Positions 22,949 to 35,216 of a stretch of DNA of 64,000 nucleotides are shown here, piece by piece. The stretch comes from Ophiodon elongatus. Lineage: Eukaryota; Chordata; Actinopteri; Perciformes; Hexagrammidae. A model generated the notes under the pieces. The model was not told the origin of the DNA, ran no database searches, and worked only from the letters and a program-made list of their open reading frames with translations. A program made the position numbers and the translations under genes. Location: NCBI GenBank assembly GCA_016806645.1, contig JACSYO010001998.1, positions 951,001 through 1,015,000 of the forward strand, given 5' to 3'. Every line of letters starts with the position of its first letter. The stretch's first letter is position 1.

Positions 22949-23251
22949 CTGAGCAGGTGATTTCCAGGCTGGAATAGCTGGACTCATCCTCTGTTGTCAC
23001 ACATTCCTTCAGTGCAGTTGTAGCCCGGACACAGGAAGAGGTGATCCACCACACAGACTGTTGTGAGGAATGACTTCTCGTCCCTGTGGAAACAGATGAG
23101 CCACAGTCCAGCCATCCACAGATTACAGCCGCTACCTTCCGGTCCCAAACATCGTCTGTGATATCCACTGCCTTCCAGTCTCCATTGTATTTCAACTCCA
23201 GTCCTCCAGCGCAACGGCTAGCTCCTCCCTCCAACCTGACATCATCAGGGT
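22949..23251 (-). CDS. Module A' SRCR exon (alpha type), first exon of the module
   Basis: A 303-nt, phase 1-1 exon with six cysteines (DVRLEGGASRCAGGLELK, VICGWLDCGSSVST, LEITCSG). An acceptor TTATTCAG is present. The duplication ends about 10 bases beyond it. Confidence 0.82.
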
Positions 23252-23261
23252 CTGAATAAAG

Positions 23262-23445
23262 CATTGGGATGGGAGGAGTCTGAATATACTCCTGTGTTTG
23301 ACAAGCGCGTCATCGAGTGGATGTGAGACTTCGTCCACGATGACACGTAGCTCGGACTGCGTCCTCTTTTCTGACACCGCAGTCAGGGAGTCCAGCTCTA
23401 CCCCCACCACGCCTTCTGTTGGCCTCCGTCCGTTAGTGGACAGTA
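23262..23445 (-). mobile_element. Possible LINE C-terminal fragment
   Basis: The minus-strand frame VELDSLTAVSEKRTQSEL... ...HPLDDALVKHRSIF has the look of a C-terminal tail found in some fish LINE polyproteins, but no RT core is present. It directly abuts the end of module A'. Confidence 0.4.
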
Positions 23446-23491
23446 AGATTCATGTGACGTAGTATGAAGTGCATGAGAGTCTGCTTAGGAT

Positions 23492-23547
23492 GGGAGGGAG
23501 GGACGGGGGGATGGTGGACGGGAGGGAAGGACGGGGGGATGGTGGAC
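23492..23547. repeat. 28-bp tandem repeat, two copies
   Basis: 23492-23519 and 23520-23547 differ at one position. G-rich unit (GGGAGGGA...GATGGTGGAC). Confidence 0.85.
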
Positions 23548-23945
23548 GGGTCAAACAAACACAGGACGTTCAGCCAGGAGACCGCTGTCCATGGCCCATG
23601 TGAAACAGATTAAAAACATTGGCTTATTTTTCGTCACAGTTATTTTTTTTCACATTAGTGACTCATCAGTCACGTAACTCGTTAGTACTGTTAGTCCCGT
23701 GAGTCACATGATTCGCTAGTTACCTGAGGCACTCTTTGGTCATGTGAAGCGTAGTTAATACTCACTGTAGTGAAGCCGGCGCGAGGTTGGGCACCTCTGA
23801 ATTTTTGGAATTTGGCTTGTGCGATTAATTGACTGTCACAAATAATTGACTGATAAAAGCATTGTTGACATGTCTGGGAATTATAGAAAGGCCAATTAGT
23901 TTATAGATGCTTAAGAAACAGGAGGTCTTACAAATCTACAAATGA

Positions 23946-26900
23946 GTAGTCCATTCCATCCATCCATTTTCCTCCGCTTATCCGGGGTTGGGTCGTGGTG
24001 GCAGCAGGCCTAGCAGGCCGACCCAGGCTTCCCTCTCACCCGCAACATGTTCCAGCTCATTCTGGGGGATCCCGAGGCGTTCCCAGGCAAGCTGGGAGAT
24101 ATAATCCCTCCAGCGTGTCCTGGGTCTTCCCCAGGGCCTCCTACCAGTTGGGCGTGCCTGGAAAACCTCTAACGGGAGGCGTCCAGGAGGCATCCTGATT
24201 AGATGCCCGAACCACCTCAGCTGACTCCTTTCGACACGAAGGAGTAGCGCCTCAACTCCAAGTTCCCTCCTGATGTTCGAGCTCCTTACCCTATCTCTAA
24301 GGCTGAGCCCGGCCACCCTAACGTAGACCGCCCAGTAAATTGAGAGCTTTGCCTTCCGGCTCAGCTCCATCTTCACCAAGACGGTCCGGTGCAGCGCCTG
24401 TTTTACTGCTGCAGCCGCACCGATCCGTCGGTCGATCTCCCGCTCCATCTTACCCTCACTCGTGAACAAGACCCCGAGATACTTGAACTCCTTCGCTTGC
24501 GCTAGGCACTGCGTCCCCACCCGGAGGGAGCAATCCACCGGTTTCCGGCAGAGCACCATGGCCTCGGATTTGGATGTGCTTACCCTCATCCCCGCCGCAT
24601 CACACTCAGCTGCAAATCGCCCCAGTGAATGCTGAAGGTCATTGTCCGAAGAGGCCAACAGGACCACATCATCTGCGAACAGTAGAGAGGCGATCCCGAG
24701 ACCCCCGAACGCGACGTTCTCCTCCCCCCGGCTACGCCTAGATATCCTGTCCGTGAAAGTCACGAACAGGACTGGTGATAAAGGGCAGCCCTGGCGGAGG
24801 CCAACACCCACTGGGAACGCGTCTGACTTATTGCCGAGAATACGAACACAGCTCCTACTGCAGTCGTACAGAGACCGGATGGCCCGTTGTAACGGGTCCG
24901 GCACCCCATACTCCCGCAGCACCCCCCACAAAAAACCCAGAGGGACCCAATCGAAGGCCTTCTCCAAGTCCACAAAACACATGTAGACTGGTTGGGCAAA
25001 CTCCCAGAGCCCCTCCAGTAGTCTTGCGAGGGTAAAGAGCTGGTCCACTGTTCCACGACCGGGACGGAATCCGCACTGCTCCACTTGAATCCGAGGTTCG
25101 ACAATCGGTCGGAGCCTCCTTTCCAGCACCCTGGCATACACTTTCCCCGGGAGGCTGAGTAGTGTGATACCCCGATAATTCGAGCACACTCTCCGGTGCC
25201 CCTTTTTGAAAATGGGAACCACCACCCCAGTCTGCCAGTCCATGGGCACTATTCCCGACCCCCATGCGACATTGAAAAGGCGTGTCAGCCAAGACAGCCC
25301 AGCAACATCCAGCGCCTTCAGCATCTCAGGGCGAATCTCATCCACCCCCGGCGCCTTGCCACCAAGGAGCTTATTGACTACCTTAGTGGCCTCTGCCAAG
25401 GATATGGATGCGACCCCCCCCCAAGTCGTCAGGCGCTGCTCTAGAGGACATGTTGGCCGGGTTTAGGAGTTCTTCAAAGTGCTCTTTCCACCGCCCGACG
25501 ATGTCCCCCGTCCGGGTCAGCAGTTCCCCCCCCGTGCTGAGCACAGCCTGGGGTAAGCCCTGCTTTCCCTTCCTGAGCCGTCGGATGGTTTGCCAGAACT
25601 TCCTTGAGGCCAACCGAAAGTCCTTCTCCATGGCCTCCCCGAACTCCTCCCATGCCCGAGTTTTAGCGTCAGCGACCACCGTAGCTGCAGCCCTTTTGGC
25701 CTGCCGGTACCTCTCCGCTGTTTCAGGAGACCCCCGAGCCAACCAGGCCCGAAAGGCCTCCTTCTTCAGTTTGACGGCTTCCCTCACCCCCGGTGTCCAC
25801 CACCGGGTTCTCGGGTTACCGCCACGACAGGCACCGGTGACCTTCCGACCACAGCTCCTAGCGGCCGCGTCCACAATAGAGGCTTTGAACATGGTCCACT
25901 CGGATTCCATGTCCCAGCCTCCCTTGGGATGTGTGAGAAGTTCTTCCGGAGGTGGGAGTTGAAGACCTCCCGGACAGGATCCTCCGCCAGACGTTCCCAG
26001 TTCACCCTCACTACACGCTTGGGCTTGCCGGGTCTCTCCAGCCGATTCCCCTGCCATCTGATCCAACTCACCACCAGGTGGTGATCAGTTGACAGCTCTG
26101 CTCCTCTCTTCACCCGAGTGTCCAAGACATACGGCCGCAGATCAGATCAAACGATTACAAAGTCGATCATTGATCTACGGCCTAAGGTGTTCTGGTACCA
26201 GGTACACTTATGAGCCACCCTATGTTCGAACATGATGTTCGTTATGGACAAACCGTGGCTAGCACAGAAGTCCAACAGCGAGACACCACTCGGGTTCAGA
26301 TCAGGCAAGCCGTTCCTCCCAATCACCCCCCGCCAGGTTTCTCTGTCGTTGCCCACGTGAGCATTGAAGTCTCCCAGGAGAACTATGGAGTCAGCAGGAG
26401 GCGCCCTTTCCAGGACACCTCCCACCGACTCCAAGAAGGCCGGATACTCTGAACTGCTGTTCGGTGCATAGGCACAAACAACAGTCAGAGCCTTACTCCC
26501 CGCAACCCTCAGGCGCAGGGAGACGACCCTCTCGCTCCCCGGGTAGAACTCCAACACGGCGGCGCTCAGCCGGGGGCTCGTGAGTATCCCCACTCCCGCC
26601 CGGCGCCTCTCACCCTGGGCAACTCCAGAAAAGGACAAAGTCCAACCTTTCTCCAAGAGCTTGGTTCCAGAGCCAGTGCTGTGCGTGGAGGTGAGGCCAA
26701 CTATATCTAGCTGGTACCGCTCCACCTCCCGCACCAGCTCCGGCTCTTTCCCAGCTAGCGAGGTGACGTTCCACGTCCCTAGAGCTAGTCTATGCCGCCG
26801 GCGATCAGCTCGCCCAGGCCCCCTGCCCGGCCTGCCGCCCGGTCCACATAGCACCCGACCCCGGTGCTTATCCCTGCGGGTGGTGGGTCCACAGGGTGGC

Positions 26901-27068
26901 TGCTCCATGATGTTTCTTCGGGCTGAGCCCGACCAGGCCCCATGGGCGAAGGCCCGGCCACCAGACGCTCGCCTACGAGCTCCCCTCCCGGGTCTGGCTC
27001 CGGGACGGTGCCCCGGTTTCCCTGGTCCGGGCGAGGTGGCCTTAGTCCGTGTGCTGCTGTTCATCGGG
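23946..27068 (-). mobile_element. APE-type LINE, nearly full ORF2, inactivated
   Basis: Endonuclease part (from about 26820): LALGTWNVTSLAGKEPELV, SIVLLGDFNAHVG, RRSMIDFVIV. RT part (25399-23978): GKAPGVDEIRPEML, YRGITLLSLPGKVYARVLE, CGFRPGRGT, LRQGCPLSPVLF, LLFADDVVLL. A TCA-to-TGA change stops the endonuclease frame at about 26147, a frameshift lies in the C run near 25415, and about 90 bases are missing near 24320 compared with the copy at 17880. Zinc-knuckle ORF1 not seen. The 5' end stops at 27068. Confidence 0.9.
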
Positions 27069-28677
27069 TGCTGAACTACTTGCTGTAATTTGATCTTCAG
27101 ATGATTTCCTGAAACTGCTGACCATGCATGAACTGCATGCCACAACTTGTTTTGCCTTATGCTTTATTAGTTGACATGACCTCCAAAACCAGTGAAAGTC
27201 TGGTCAGTGCCATAGGAGCATTGAGCCTGTTTAACTGCCACGTCTTTGACTCTGAGTAAGTCAGCTTTCACAAGAATCATTTTCACGGTATGAAGGGTAG
27301 GGTCATCCTGGACTCAAACTGAAGCCTTTTGAAGTTACGATTCATCGTATTTTGTCGTGGATTATGTTTGCTTTTGACATTTCACAAATCATTTTCAAAA
27401 CACAGAGCTTAACCTCAGGAACTGCTGTTTGTGTCCACTGTGAACAAAGTCCTTTTTGTTGCTTAGACATAAACTAGGAGTACTTTTGTTGCCTAGACAT
27501 AACAAAAGTAGGTTTGTTTGGGGAATATATTATTTAGCTTTTTCAAAGACAAGCACATTGACACATGGCACGTAGACATTAAATGATGAATAACAGTACA
27601 AAGTCAACAAGACAACAAACACACAAGTCAAATTTAAGATGAAATAAACAACAATGACAATAAAATTATATAACTAAGCAAACAAAGTAGCTTTGTAGAA
27701 TTTGTTTTGTTTAATTTTGTTTCAATTTAAAATGTTAACCACGTCTTTCAAATTGAGAAAGAATATATGTTTCCCTCGTGTGAGAGTGCAGTTTAGTTGA
27801 ATGTGAACATAACTTTGTAGGAGACGGGGTTGATCAGCTCTGATCTTTAGTCAGTTTCCTCTCCATCTTTAATCTCATCAGGCCTCGTGTGGTTTATCTT
27901 GACATCAGGGTCCATGATTTAACACAGGAAGCTTTCACTAATAATCATATACTGACATCCTGTTTTCACCATCAATTAAATTTAAGGTCATTTATTACTG
28001 GAACTGGACGGTGCTTCTGCGAAAGTGTGATGATGTTTTTACCATTACAGAAGCCTGAAGGGGAAAATGTAACCCCATTTAAAAGAGGGATTTAGCTTCT
28101 GCTGGATGTACACTTTTAATTTGCTGGACTTTAAAAACAGAGGGAAATGTTTGTGTTAAGAGAGATTTAGGACCTCAGCAATATTTATGAATTTGACATC
28201 ATGTTCTCTGATCAACAGTCTCAGGAGTGTATTTTAGATCTCAAACGCTTCACCTCACCTCCTGACCTGAAAGCTACAGTATTTTGTTTTAATGGTGCAT
28301 GGCTGCTGTAGTTAACTTCAATCTAATCAGTTATAATAGATATTAAATCCATGTTACCATTTTTACAGTGGAAGAGAAACAAATCAAATAATTTATAGAA
28401 TCTTCTCAAACTGCTCATGCTGCATCATTCTATATATGTACTGTTCATTCATATCTTCAACAAGTTATTTTATCCAAAGTATGGTGACACAATCCTCATT
28501 TACAAACCTGTATCACTTTAATTCACGGTGGCTTTGATGGGTAAAACATAAAATAGCAGAAGTGTCTTTTCCTGGCTGTTCTGGGGGTGGGGGGGGGTTC
28601 ACTAAAAGATCTCATTGTGTAAATATTTTGTGAAAGCACCAGAAATAAATTGTCGATAACCAGTGTTACCAGAGCGA
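27069..28677. repeat. Array unit block (copy 2), intergenic
   Basis: From about 27530 it matches 42110-43260 closely, and its first part also matches 14900-15550. The signal exon that should lie on its left side (as at 14269 and 41450) is not present; the LINE at 23946-27068 occupies that side. Confidence 0.8.
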
Positions 28678-28880
28678 CTGTGGTTCAGTGGTGAGCAGGG
28701 TTGTCCTTCAATCAGAGGATTGGTGGTTCGATTAACTTAACCCCAAATTGCTCCTGTCGCTGTGCCTATGGTGTGTGAATGAGTATGACTGTTATCTACT
28801 CCTTGTATGAATGTGGAATTATGTAGTGTTAAAGTGCTTTGAGTAGTTGGAAGACTATATAAGTACAGGTTAATTTACCA
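28678..28880 (+). mobile_element. tRNA-derived SINE with internal deletion (copy 2)
   Basis: It has the A box (TGGTTCAGTGGT) and part of the B box (GGTTCGAT), then jumps to TAACTTAACCCC, so about 50 bases present at 18690 and 43331 are missing. Confidence 0.75.
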
Positions 28881-29573
28881 CGATATAAAGTCTTTATAAT
28901 TCATACTGCAAAGTGATATATAATGTGGAGTAGAAATAGTGGATATATTATCATTATAAAAGTCACACATTGCTGTGTTTAAGTGAAGGTTAAGAGGAGG
29001 TTGTATTGTACATGTAAGCATATTTCCAAATAAAAAGTAAATGTACATGATGAAAATAAATAGTAATGAGTTTATCAATTAAATGAAACTGGGATTTTTG
29101 TACGAAAGTTTAGTGCGAAAACAAACAACATCAGTGATAATGTAAAACAAAGTGACAAGAGTTTATTGTATTTTATAACTGTTCAACTACCCACAAGATA
29201 ATATATTTTAGACATTATTATATTTCATACTTATTTTCTTTGGAATTCTTTCCAAAGCAAACATAGGATTTTTTTTAAAGAATATATATATATCGACCAC
29301 ATGGGAGGTATAAAGATGACATTAAGTATTTACAAGAACATCTGGCTAAATTGGATCTGAAACTACTGCCTAACGTGGATTTAATTATGGAATTTTAGTC
29401 CATTTAAAACCTTTCTTGGTTGAATTCCCACTTAACAGTGATGAACTCTGGAGTACACCTGTACACCAATACAGCAAACCACCAACATCAGTAAATTGAG
29501 GATTTTCAGGGAGTGATCAGTAACTCTTTAAGTGGATCTGAGATTTGAAGTCTTTCACTGTCTTCACTACTTT

Positions 29574-29700
29574 TTAATCTGAATAAGAATAAATCACATT
29601 GCAGATGCTACTCTTTTCTCTGGGCTCCTCAGAAGTGGATCCACCAAGAACTTCATCCATAACCTCAGTGTTCCTCTCTCGTCCCGACGCTTCTGCTGGC
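29574..29700 (-). CDS. Gene B exon 12: tail, reading frame uncertain
   Basis: Same situation as at 19564-19690: the phase 0 reading is ASRSVGTREEH then stop, while a different frame remains open to the TAA at 29574. One base differs from module A' (ACG here, ATG there). Confidence 0.5.
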
Positions 29701-32700
29701 CTGGAAAGACATGACAGCAAACGTGGGTTGTTATTGCTAAAATATCTGGTCTCTTCTCATTAAATATATCCTGCTAAATACTCTTCGTAAAGAACCCAGA
29801 TCTGAACAAACATCTACAGTACCTTAGAGGTGAAGCAGAGGGCAGCAATGAGAAACATCATACCCAGCAGGAGGACAACAAATCTGATGATCAACTCAGT
29901 TAGAGAAGCTGAAACAGATAAAAAATCATCACTTCTAAACATTTTAATTAGAGGTAGAGCTGCCGTTAGTCCTTTTAAAACATTGAATAAAAGCAATGAT
30001 CCATATATCATGTTTTTCATTAAAGTGATTAAACGGATTAATACTAAAAGAATTGCCAGGAGTTAAACGGAAATATTAGTTGAATAAACAAATGTACAAA
30101 AATCTTAAAGTGTTGTTTTGTGACACTGACAATCTGACATGTATGCTCTTTACAGTACAGTGATCACTGAATGTGAACAGCAGCATCATCGTATCCACAG
30201 GCTTTGTGAGTGATGCGAGCAGCGAGTAACAAGAACAAGAAAGCTGCATTTAGATGCAGCCAAAGTGACATTTCACTAGTAAGGACCACACCTTCAGCAG
30301 CATGCGTTTAACAATCTATTAATGAAAACATGAAGGGCGAGGCTTGAACATTGACCTTCGTCTGCTTGGCCGAATGAGCTGTGGGGAGCTTTGTTGGGGA
30401 ATTCGCCGTGACGCCTGGGCATTACCAACCACCAAAACCCCAATTACTTGAGACAAGATTGAGCTGATCTGAGATCTTTGAGATCTGAGCGGCTGTAGCG
30501 ATTGTACACTTAGGCCCATGATTTGAATGGGGTTTTCTGTGATACCATTATGGGAGGCTGAGGTAGAGACTCCGATCCTAAAGAAGTGTCCAGAGTAAAG
30601 GGCGGGAGAAATGCCAAACGAGGAGAGAATGTGGAGGAAGTGCTCATGGAACCACAATCTAGTAGCTACTTGACCGGATTCTGAGATGAAGAGTGGATCT
30701 CTTGGTAATAAACTTTGGGATTTACGGTTAACTTGCGGAGGCAAGTTATCCAACGTCATGGCCGTGTCACAGGGACTCCCTGGGCTTCCCGTGGTTCTCG
30801 TCCAATGACGCACCAGTGTTGTGGTTTGAACTAAATCTCATACTCAGGTGAGACTTTGACATCTGATGGGGGGTTGGTGCAATTTCACAATCTAGGCTTT
30901 CCTTTTTAAATGCAGGCCTCTCTCTTTTTTCCACCCACATTTTTATTTTAATACTTTTTAAATAGAGTGGCTACAGTCCAATCAGAGATTAAAGAAGACT
31001 GGTTGTCAGGGTACCGCATTGAGTTTGGTGACATTGCAGCCTGCTGCGTGTAGTGAAGTTAGAATAATTGGGATGGTGGTGGGAAGCTGGCATCTTTCTC
31101 GTGAGTGATGGATTCAGGGAACTGCAGCGGTGCTTTACAGACTTTGAATGGACTCGTCCTCTCTTCACTGATGAGGGAGGTGGACTGGGAGAGGTGGATT
31201 CATCAGGTTAACTGAAGTAGTCAGAGGAGTTTCCAGATCTTGTAGATGGGTTTGCTGGCAAACCCGGAAGACTTTGGACTTGGTCATTCTGGTCCCTTTT
31301 TTGTTTGTGTATCATCATCTTTTTTTTAGGATTGTTTTACTCTTCCTTATAGTGTTATGAAGATAATGTTGGCTTTAAGAGAATGGTGATTTATTTATTC
31401 AATAATTTTATGCATTTTGCATAAGCAAAACTGAAAAGTGAAGCTGAAAAAATAGAATTCAGACTATAGTACTAAGAAAGTAGTTGTTAAGTGGACCATA
31501 GACTAATTTTGTCACACATAACTGCTCAAGTTTTATGTAAGTAAGACAAAGTTAGTGACGTAAAGCTGCATATTGAGATGGTCAGTGTCATTTGTGGTTC
31601 ACTCAGATTGTCTGTAAAGTTACCTGAGACAGTGAGACGGAGCGGCTGGCTCTCAGAAGAGAAGTTGTGGGAAAAAACATGGAGGTGATAAACACAATAG
31701 TACTCCCCTCGGTGGGTGGGGTCAGCAGCAGGGAACAGGAAATGGGCAGAGTGATTGACAGCTGGCAGAGTGTAGTTCTGTGCTGTGTTGGAGGTGGAGA
31801 AGATGAGCTGGAAGGAGCCTCCTGGGTACTGCGGCTTGATAGAGCATGTGATGGTGAAGTCGGAGCCCATGAGGACCTGGAGCCCCTGCTGCATGGCCTT
31901 GGAGACCCCGTTAGTGGAGGGAGAGGGGGAGATGTTTGGCTGAGCCAGCAAATCTGTTAACAAAAAGGAAGATTATTAGCTAAACTAAACTGAGCTGTGA
32001 AAATAGAGCCCTGAGAATGAAAAGCACACATTAAATTATCAATGACAAAGCTGGATTTCATCCCTCCTTAAGATGCAACTTAAGATGTGTATTCAATATT
32101 ACCTGAACATATCACTTTAAGGACGTAATTGGTTTCATTAACGGGAGTCATTATTACACAATCCAACAGTCCAGCTGCTGATAGGACACAGGAGGGATTG
32201 ATCCACCACACATGTGTGTTTGAAAGACTTTCTGCAAAATCTGTTGAAACAGCAGAACCACAATCCAGCTTTCTACACATTACATCTGCAGACGTCTGGT
32301 CCCATTGAGAATCCCAGTCAGACACTTGTCTCCACTCTCCCTGGTTTTTCATCTCCAGTGTACCGGCGCACCGGCTGGTCTCTCCCATTAACCGGATATT
32401 GTCTGGATTTGAGCAGAGACATGACAATAAATGGTAGAGGAAGTAAGCCAGTCCGGCAAACCAAAGCTGCAGCTCCTCTTTTACCTGAGCAGGTGAGTCC
32501 AACAGGTGAGCAGGTGTCTCTAGTCGACACTGAGCTGTCACAGTCCAGGAGAGCAGACTCGTGGCCCCCACACTGGAACTCTTTGGTCCACATTAGAGCC
32601 TCCTCGTCTCCATAGAGCGCCCCCTGGAGGACAGAAGGAGGCCCACAGCCAAGCTCCCTGCAGACCACCTCTGCATCCTGCTGGTCAAAGTCATCCTCAC

Positions 32701-33669
32701 ACACTGAGGACCACGACTGGTTGGACTGGTCAGACTTCACCCCCAGTCTGCCTGAACACAGACTAGTCCCATTAACCAGCCTGACGGATTCTGAGGGGAG
32801 AGAGAGAGAGAGAGAGAGTGGGGGGGAGAGAGAGAGAGAGAGAGGGGGAGGGGGGAGGTGGAGAGGGGGAGAGGGGTCTGGGTTTGTTTTAGCAACAGAT
32901 GAAGCAAAGCAATATAACGTAACATCCGCTTTAACATCAGTGCCATTCATAGAGTTACCTGAGCAGGTGATTTCCAGGCTGGAATAGCTGGACTCATCCT
33001 CTGTTGTCACACATTCCTTCAGTGCAGTTGTAGCCCGGACACAGGAAGAGGTGATCCACCACACAGACTGTTGTGAGGAATGACTTCTCGTCCCTGTGGA
33101 AACAGATGAGCCACAGTCCAGCCATCCACAGATTACAGCCGCTACCTTCCGGTCCCAAACATCGTCTGTGATATCCACTGCCTTCCAGTCTCCATTGTAT
33201 TTCAACTCCAGTCCTCCAGCGCAACGGCTAGCTCCTCCCTCCAACCTGACATCATCAGGTTCTGAATAAAGACAGGTAAATTGTTAAGGACAGAAAAAAC
33301 GTGGTTTGAAATATGAGAGATGTTAAATCAAACTGCAGCTCCTCCTCTACCTGAGCAGGTGAGTCCAACAGCTTTGCCAGAAGAGCAGGTGTTTCTAACT
33401 GAGCTGTCACAGTCCAGGAGAGCAGACTCGTGGCCCCCACACTGGAACTCTTTGGTCCCCATTGGAGCCTCCTCGTCTCCATAGAGCGCCCCCTGGAGGA
33501 CAGAAGGAGGCCCACAGCTAAGCTCCCTGCAGACCACCTCTGCATCCTGCTGGTCAAAGTCATCCTCACACACTGAGGACCACGACTGGTTGGACTGGTC
33601 AGACTTCACCTCCAGTCTGCCTGAACACAGACTAGTCCCATTAACCAGCCTGACGGAGTCTGGGGGGGG

Positions 33670-33753
<84 letters not shown>

Positions 33754-35176
33754 TTGTCGCTCTACAAATATGGAATGAGTACAGCAGGGAGTAACACAGG
33801 TTTTTTGTATTTTTGCTTCTTTGGAGACGTTGCTTTGAAGCATTTGTGCCAATAAAGAATACTTTGAATTAAATTAAATTTGGAGTGGAGAGGCAGCACC
33901 ACAGATTCAGGACTGATCTTGATTTAGTTAAAGGTGCCCTGTGGAGTTTACTTGTAAACCATCAAAAGTGACATTCACATTGAGTGATACTCGCCAAAAC
34001 ACATGATGTGTCCTTGAGACAAAACAAAGGAATTAAAGAAATTTCCTTCCTCATAAAAACACTTAAAAAGCTGTTTTTTTTTTAAGTATTTAAAATCCTG
34101 TAACGTTTAACGCATTGCATTGTCATTTGAGTTCTACTGTTTGATTTATTTTTATCGTATTTTAGCTTATTTCTATTTACTCTTTCATTTTGCTTTACTC
34201 TTTACTCTCTAAAACTCTATTTGTTTATCCTTTTCTATTGTCTTGTGCTTATTTTATTTTATTCCTTAATGCCTTATGTCTTCAGAGGTATAACCCAAAC
34301 ACACTGATCTCTACAGAGCTGAGGGAACCTGCAGAGGAGTCGGGGGGTCGTTCTTTGTGGGTTCATCGTCACTGCCAGCAACACTTTTCATCTTTCATCA
34401 GCTATAAAGATAACGGACAGGTGATCAACACAGATCCCTTTATGTGACTAACTAAAAACAAAGTGCCCACTTTTTCAGTATCAGTTAGTGTTGTAAGGGT
34501 TCATGAAGTGACAGCAGTAAACTGTCAGGTGAATGTCCTCACAGTATTTTGAAGCAGTCTCCTTCCAGTAAACGAAAATACTTCTCTATCATTTTAACAG
34601 CTTAAACAACAGACAGGTGTGTGACGGGTGGAGACACTGTAAAGTTAAGTAAATACTATGAATGGTTTTACCTGAGCAGGTTATCTCTAGGAAACTAGAG
34701 GAATACTTCAGTCTTGTAAAACACTCCATCAGTGAAGATGCATTACAGTCAGATTTGCGTCCCCAGAGTTCTCTCGGTGAAGCCTCCCTTATTTTCCTGG
34801 TGGAAACAGCAGAGCCACAGTCCAGCTCTCCACACATCACGCCTGCTAATCCCAGGGTCCACCCCGTCTCGTCCACTGGTTTCCACTCGCCCCGTTGATT
34901 CATCTCCAGCGTGCCATCACACCGGCTGGTTCCTCCAACCAGCCTGAGACCACCAGGTTCTGGGTGGGAACAAGACAGAAAGCGTCCAATAAAACTGAAT
35001 GGTCCATCACTCCCAGCAGAAATGTGAGAACAATAGAAATAAAGGACTATGCAAAATGTTAATTATGTACATAATGCGACAGTATATAACACAATATGAC
35101 TAGAAATACAAGTAAATACCAAAAAGAAGAGACAAGGAACAAGAAATACAGCAAATATGTGTAAACATGTACATCA

Positions 35177-35216
<40 letters not shown>

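Larger units (their letters stand above)
19564..23251 (-). pseudogene. Module A': headless SRCR/Ig/TM receptor copy
   Basis: Minus-strand exons: SRCR alpha 23251-22949, SRCR beta 22780-22475, SRCR alpha 22392-22093, Ig-like 21943-21614, TM 19898-19813 and tail region from 19690. They equal exons 7-12 of gene B. No signal exon or further SRCR exon lies directly upstream; instead there is a LINE remnant and the LINE at 23946-27068. It is called a pseudogene because it lacks a start, but every exon is open. Alternatively it could be an extra 3' module used by transcripts from gene B, or an assembly duplicate. Confidence 0.6.
18660..23261. repeat. 4.6-kb tandem duplication, copy 1 (module A')
   Basis: The block matches 28711-33271. 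Between about 19804 and 23250 the offset is exactly 10010 with no indel, and only scattered single-base differences were noticed (for example near 19014, 19350, 19667, 20278 and 23250). It contains three SRCR exons, Ig, TM and tail exons, plus the recombinase fragment. Confidence 0.92.
28711..33271. repeat. 4.6-kb tandem duplication, copy 2 (in gene B)
   Basis: Counterpart of 18660-23261. The two copies separate just upstream of the alpha SRCR exon at 33261, after TCTGAATAAAG. Confidence 0.92.

Noticed and set aside
23590..23760. Repeated GTCAC/GTGACTCA-like strings that might be AP-1-type sites
   Set aside because: Short motifs in non-coding DNA with no promoter nearby; expected by chance and not conserved in the other unit copies.
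24642..27074. Plus-strand open frames of up to 184 residues (for example 25408-25962 and 26580-27074)
   Set aside because: Antisense shadows of the GC-rich LINE coding sequence on the minus strand.
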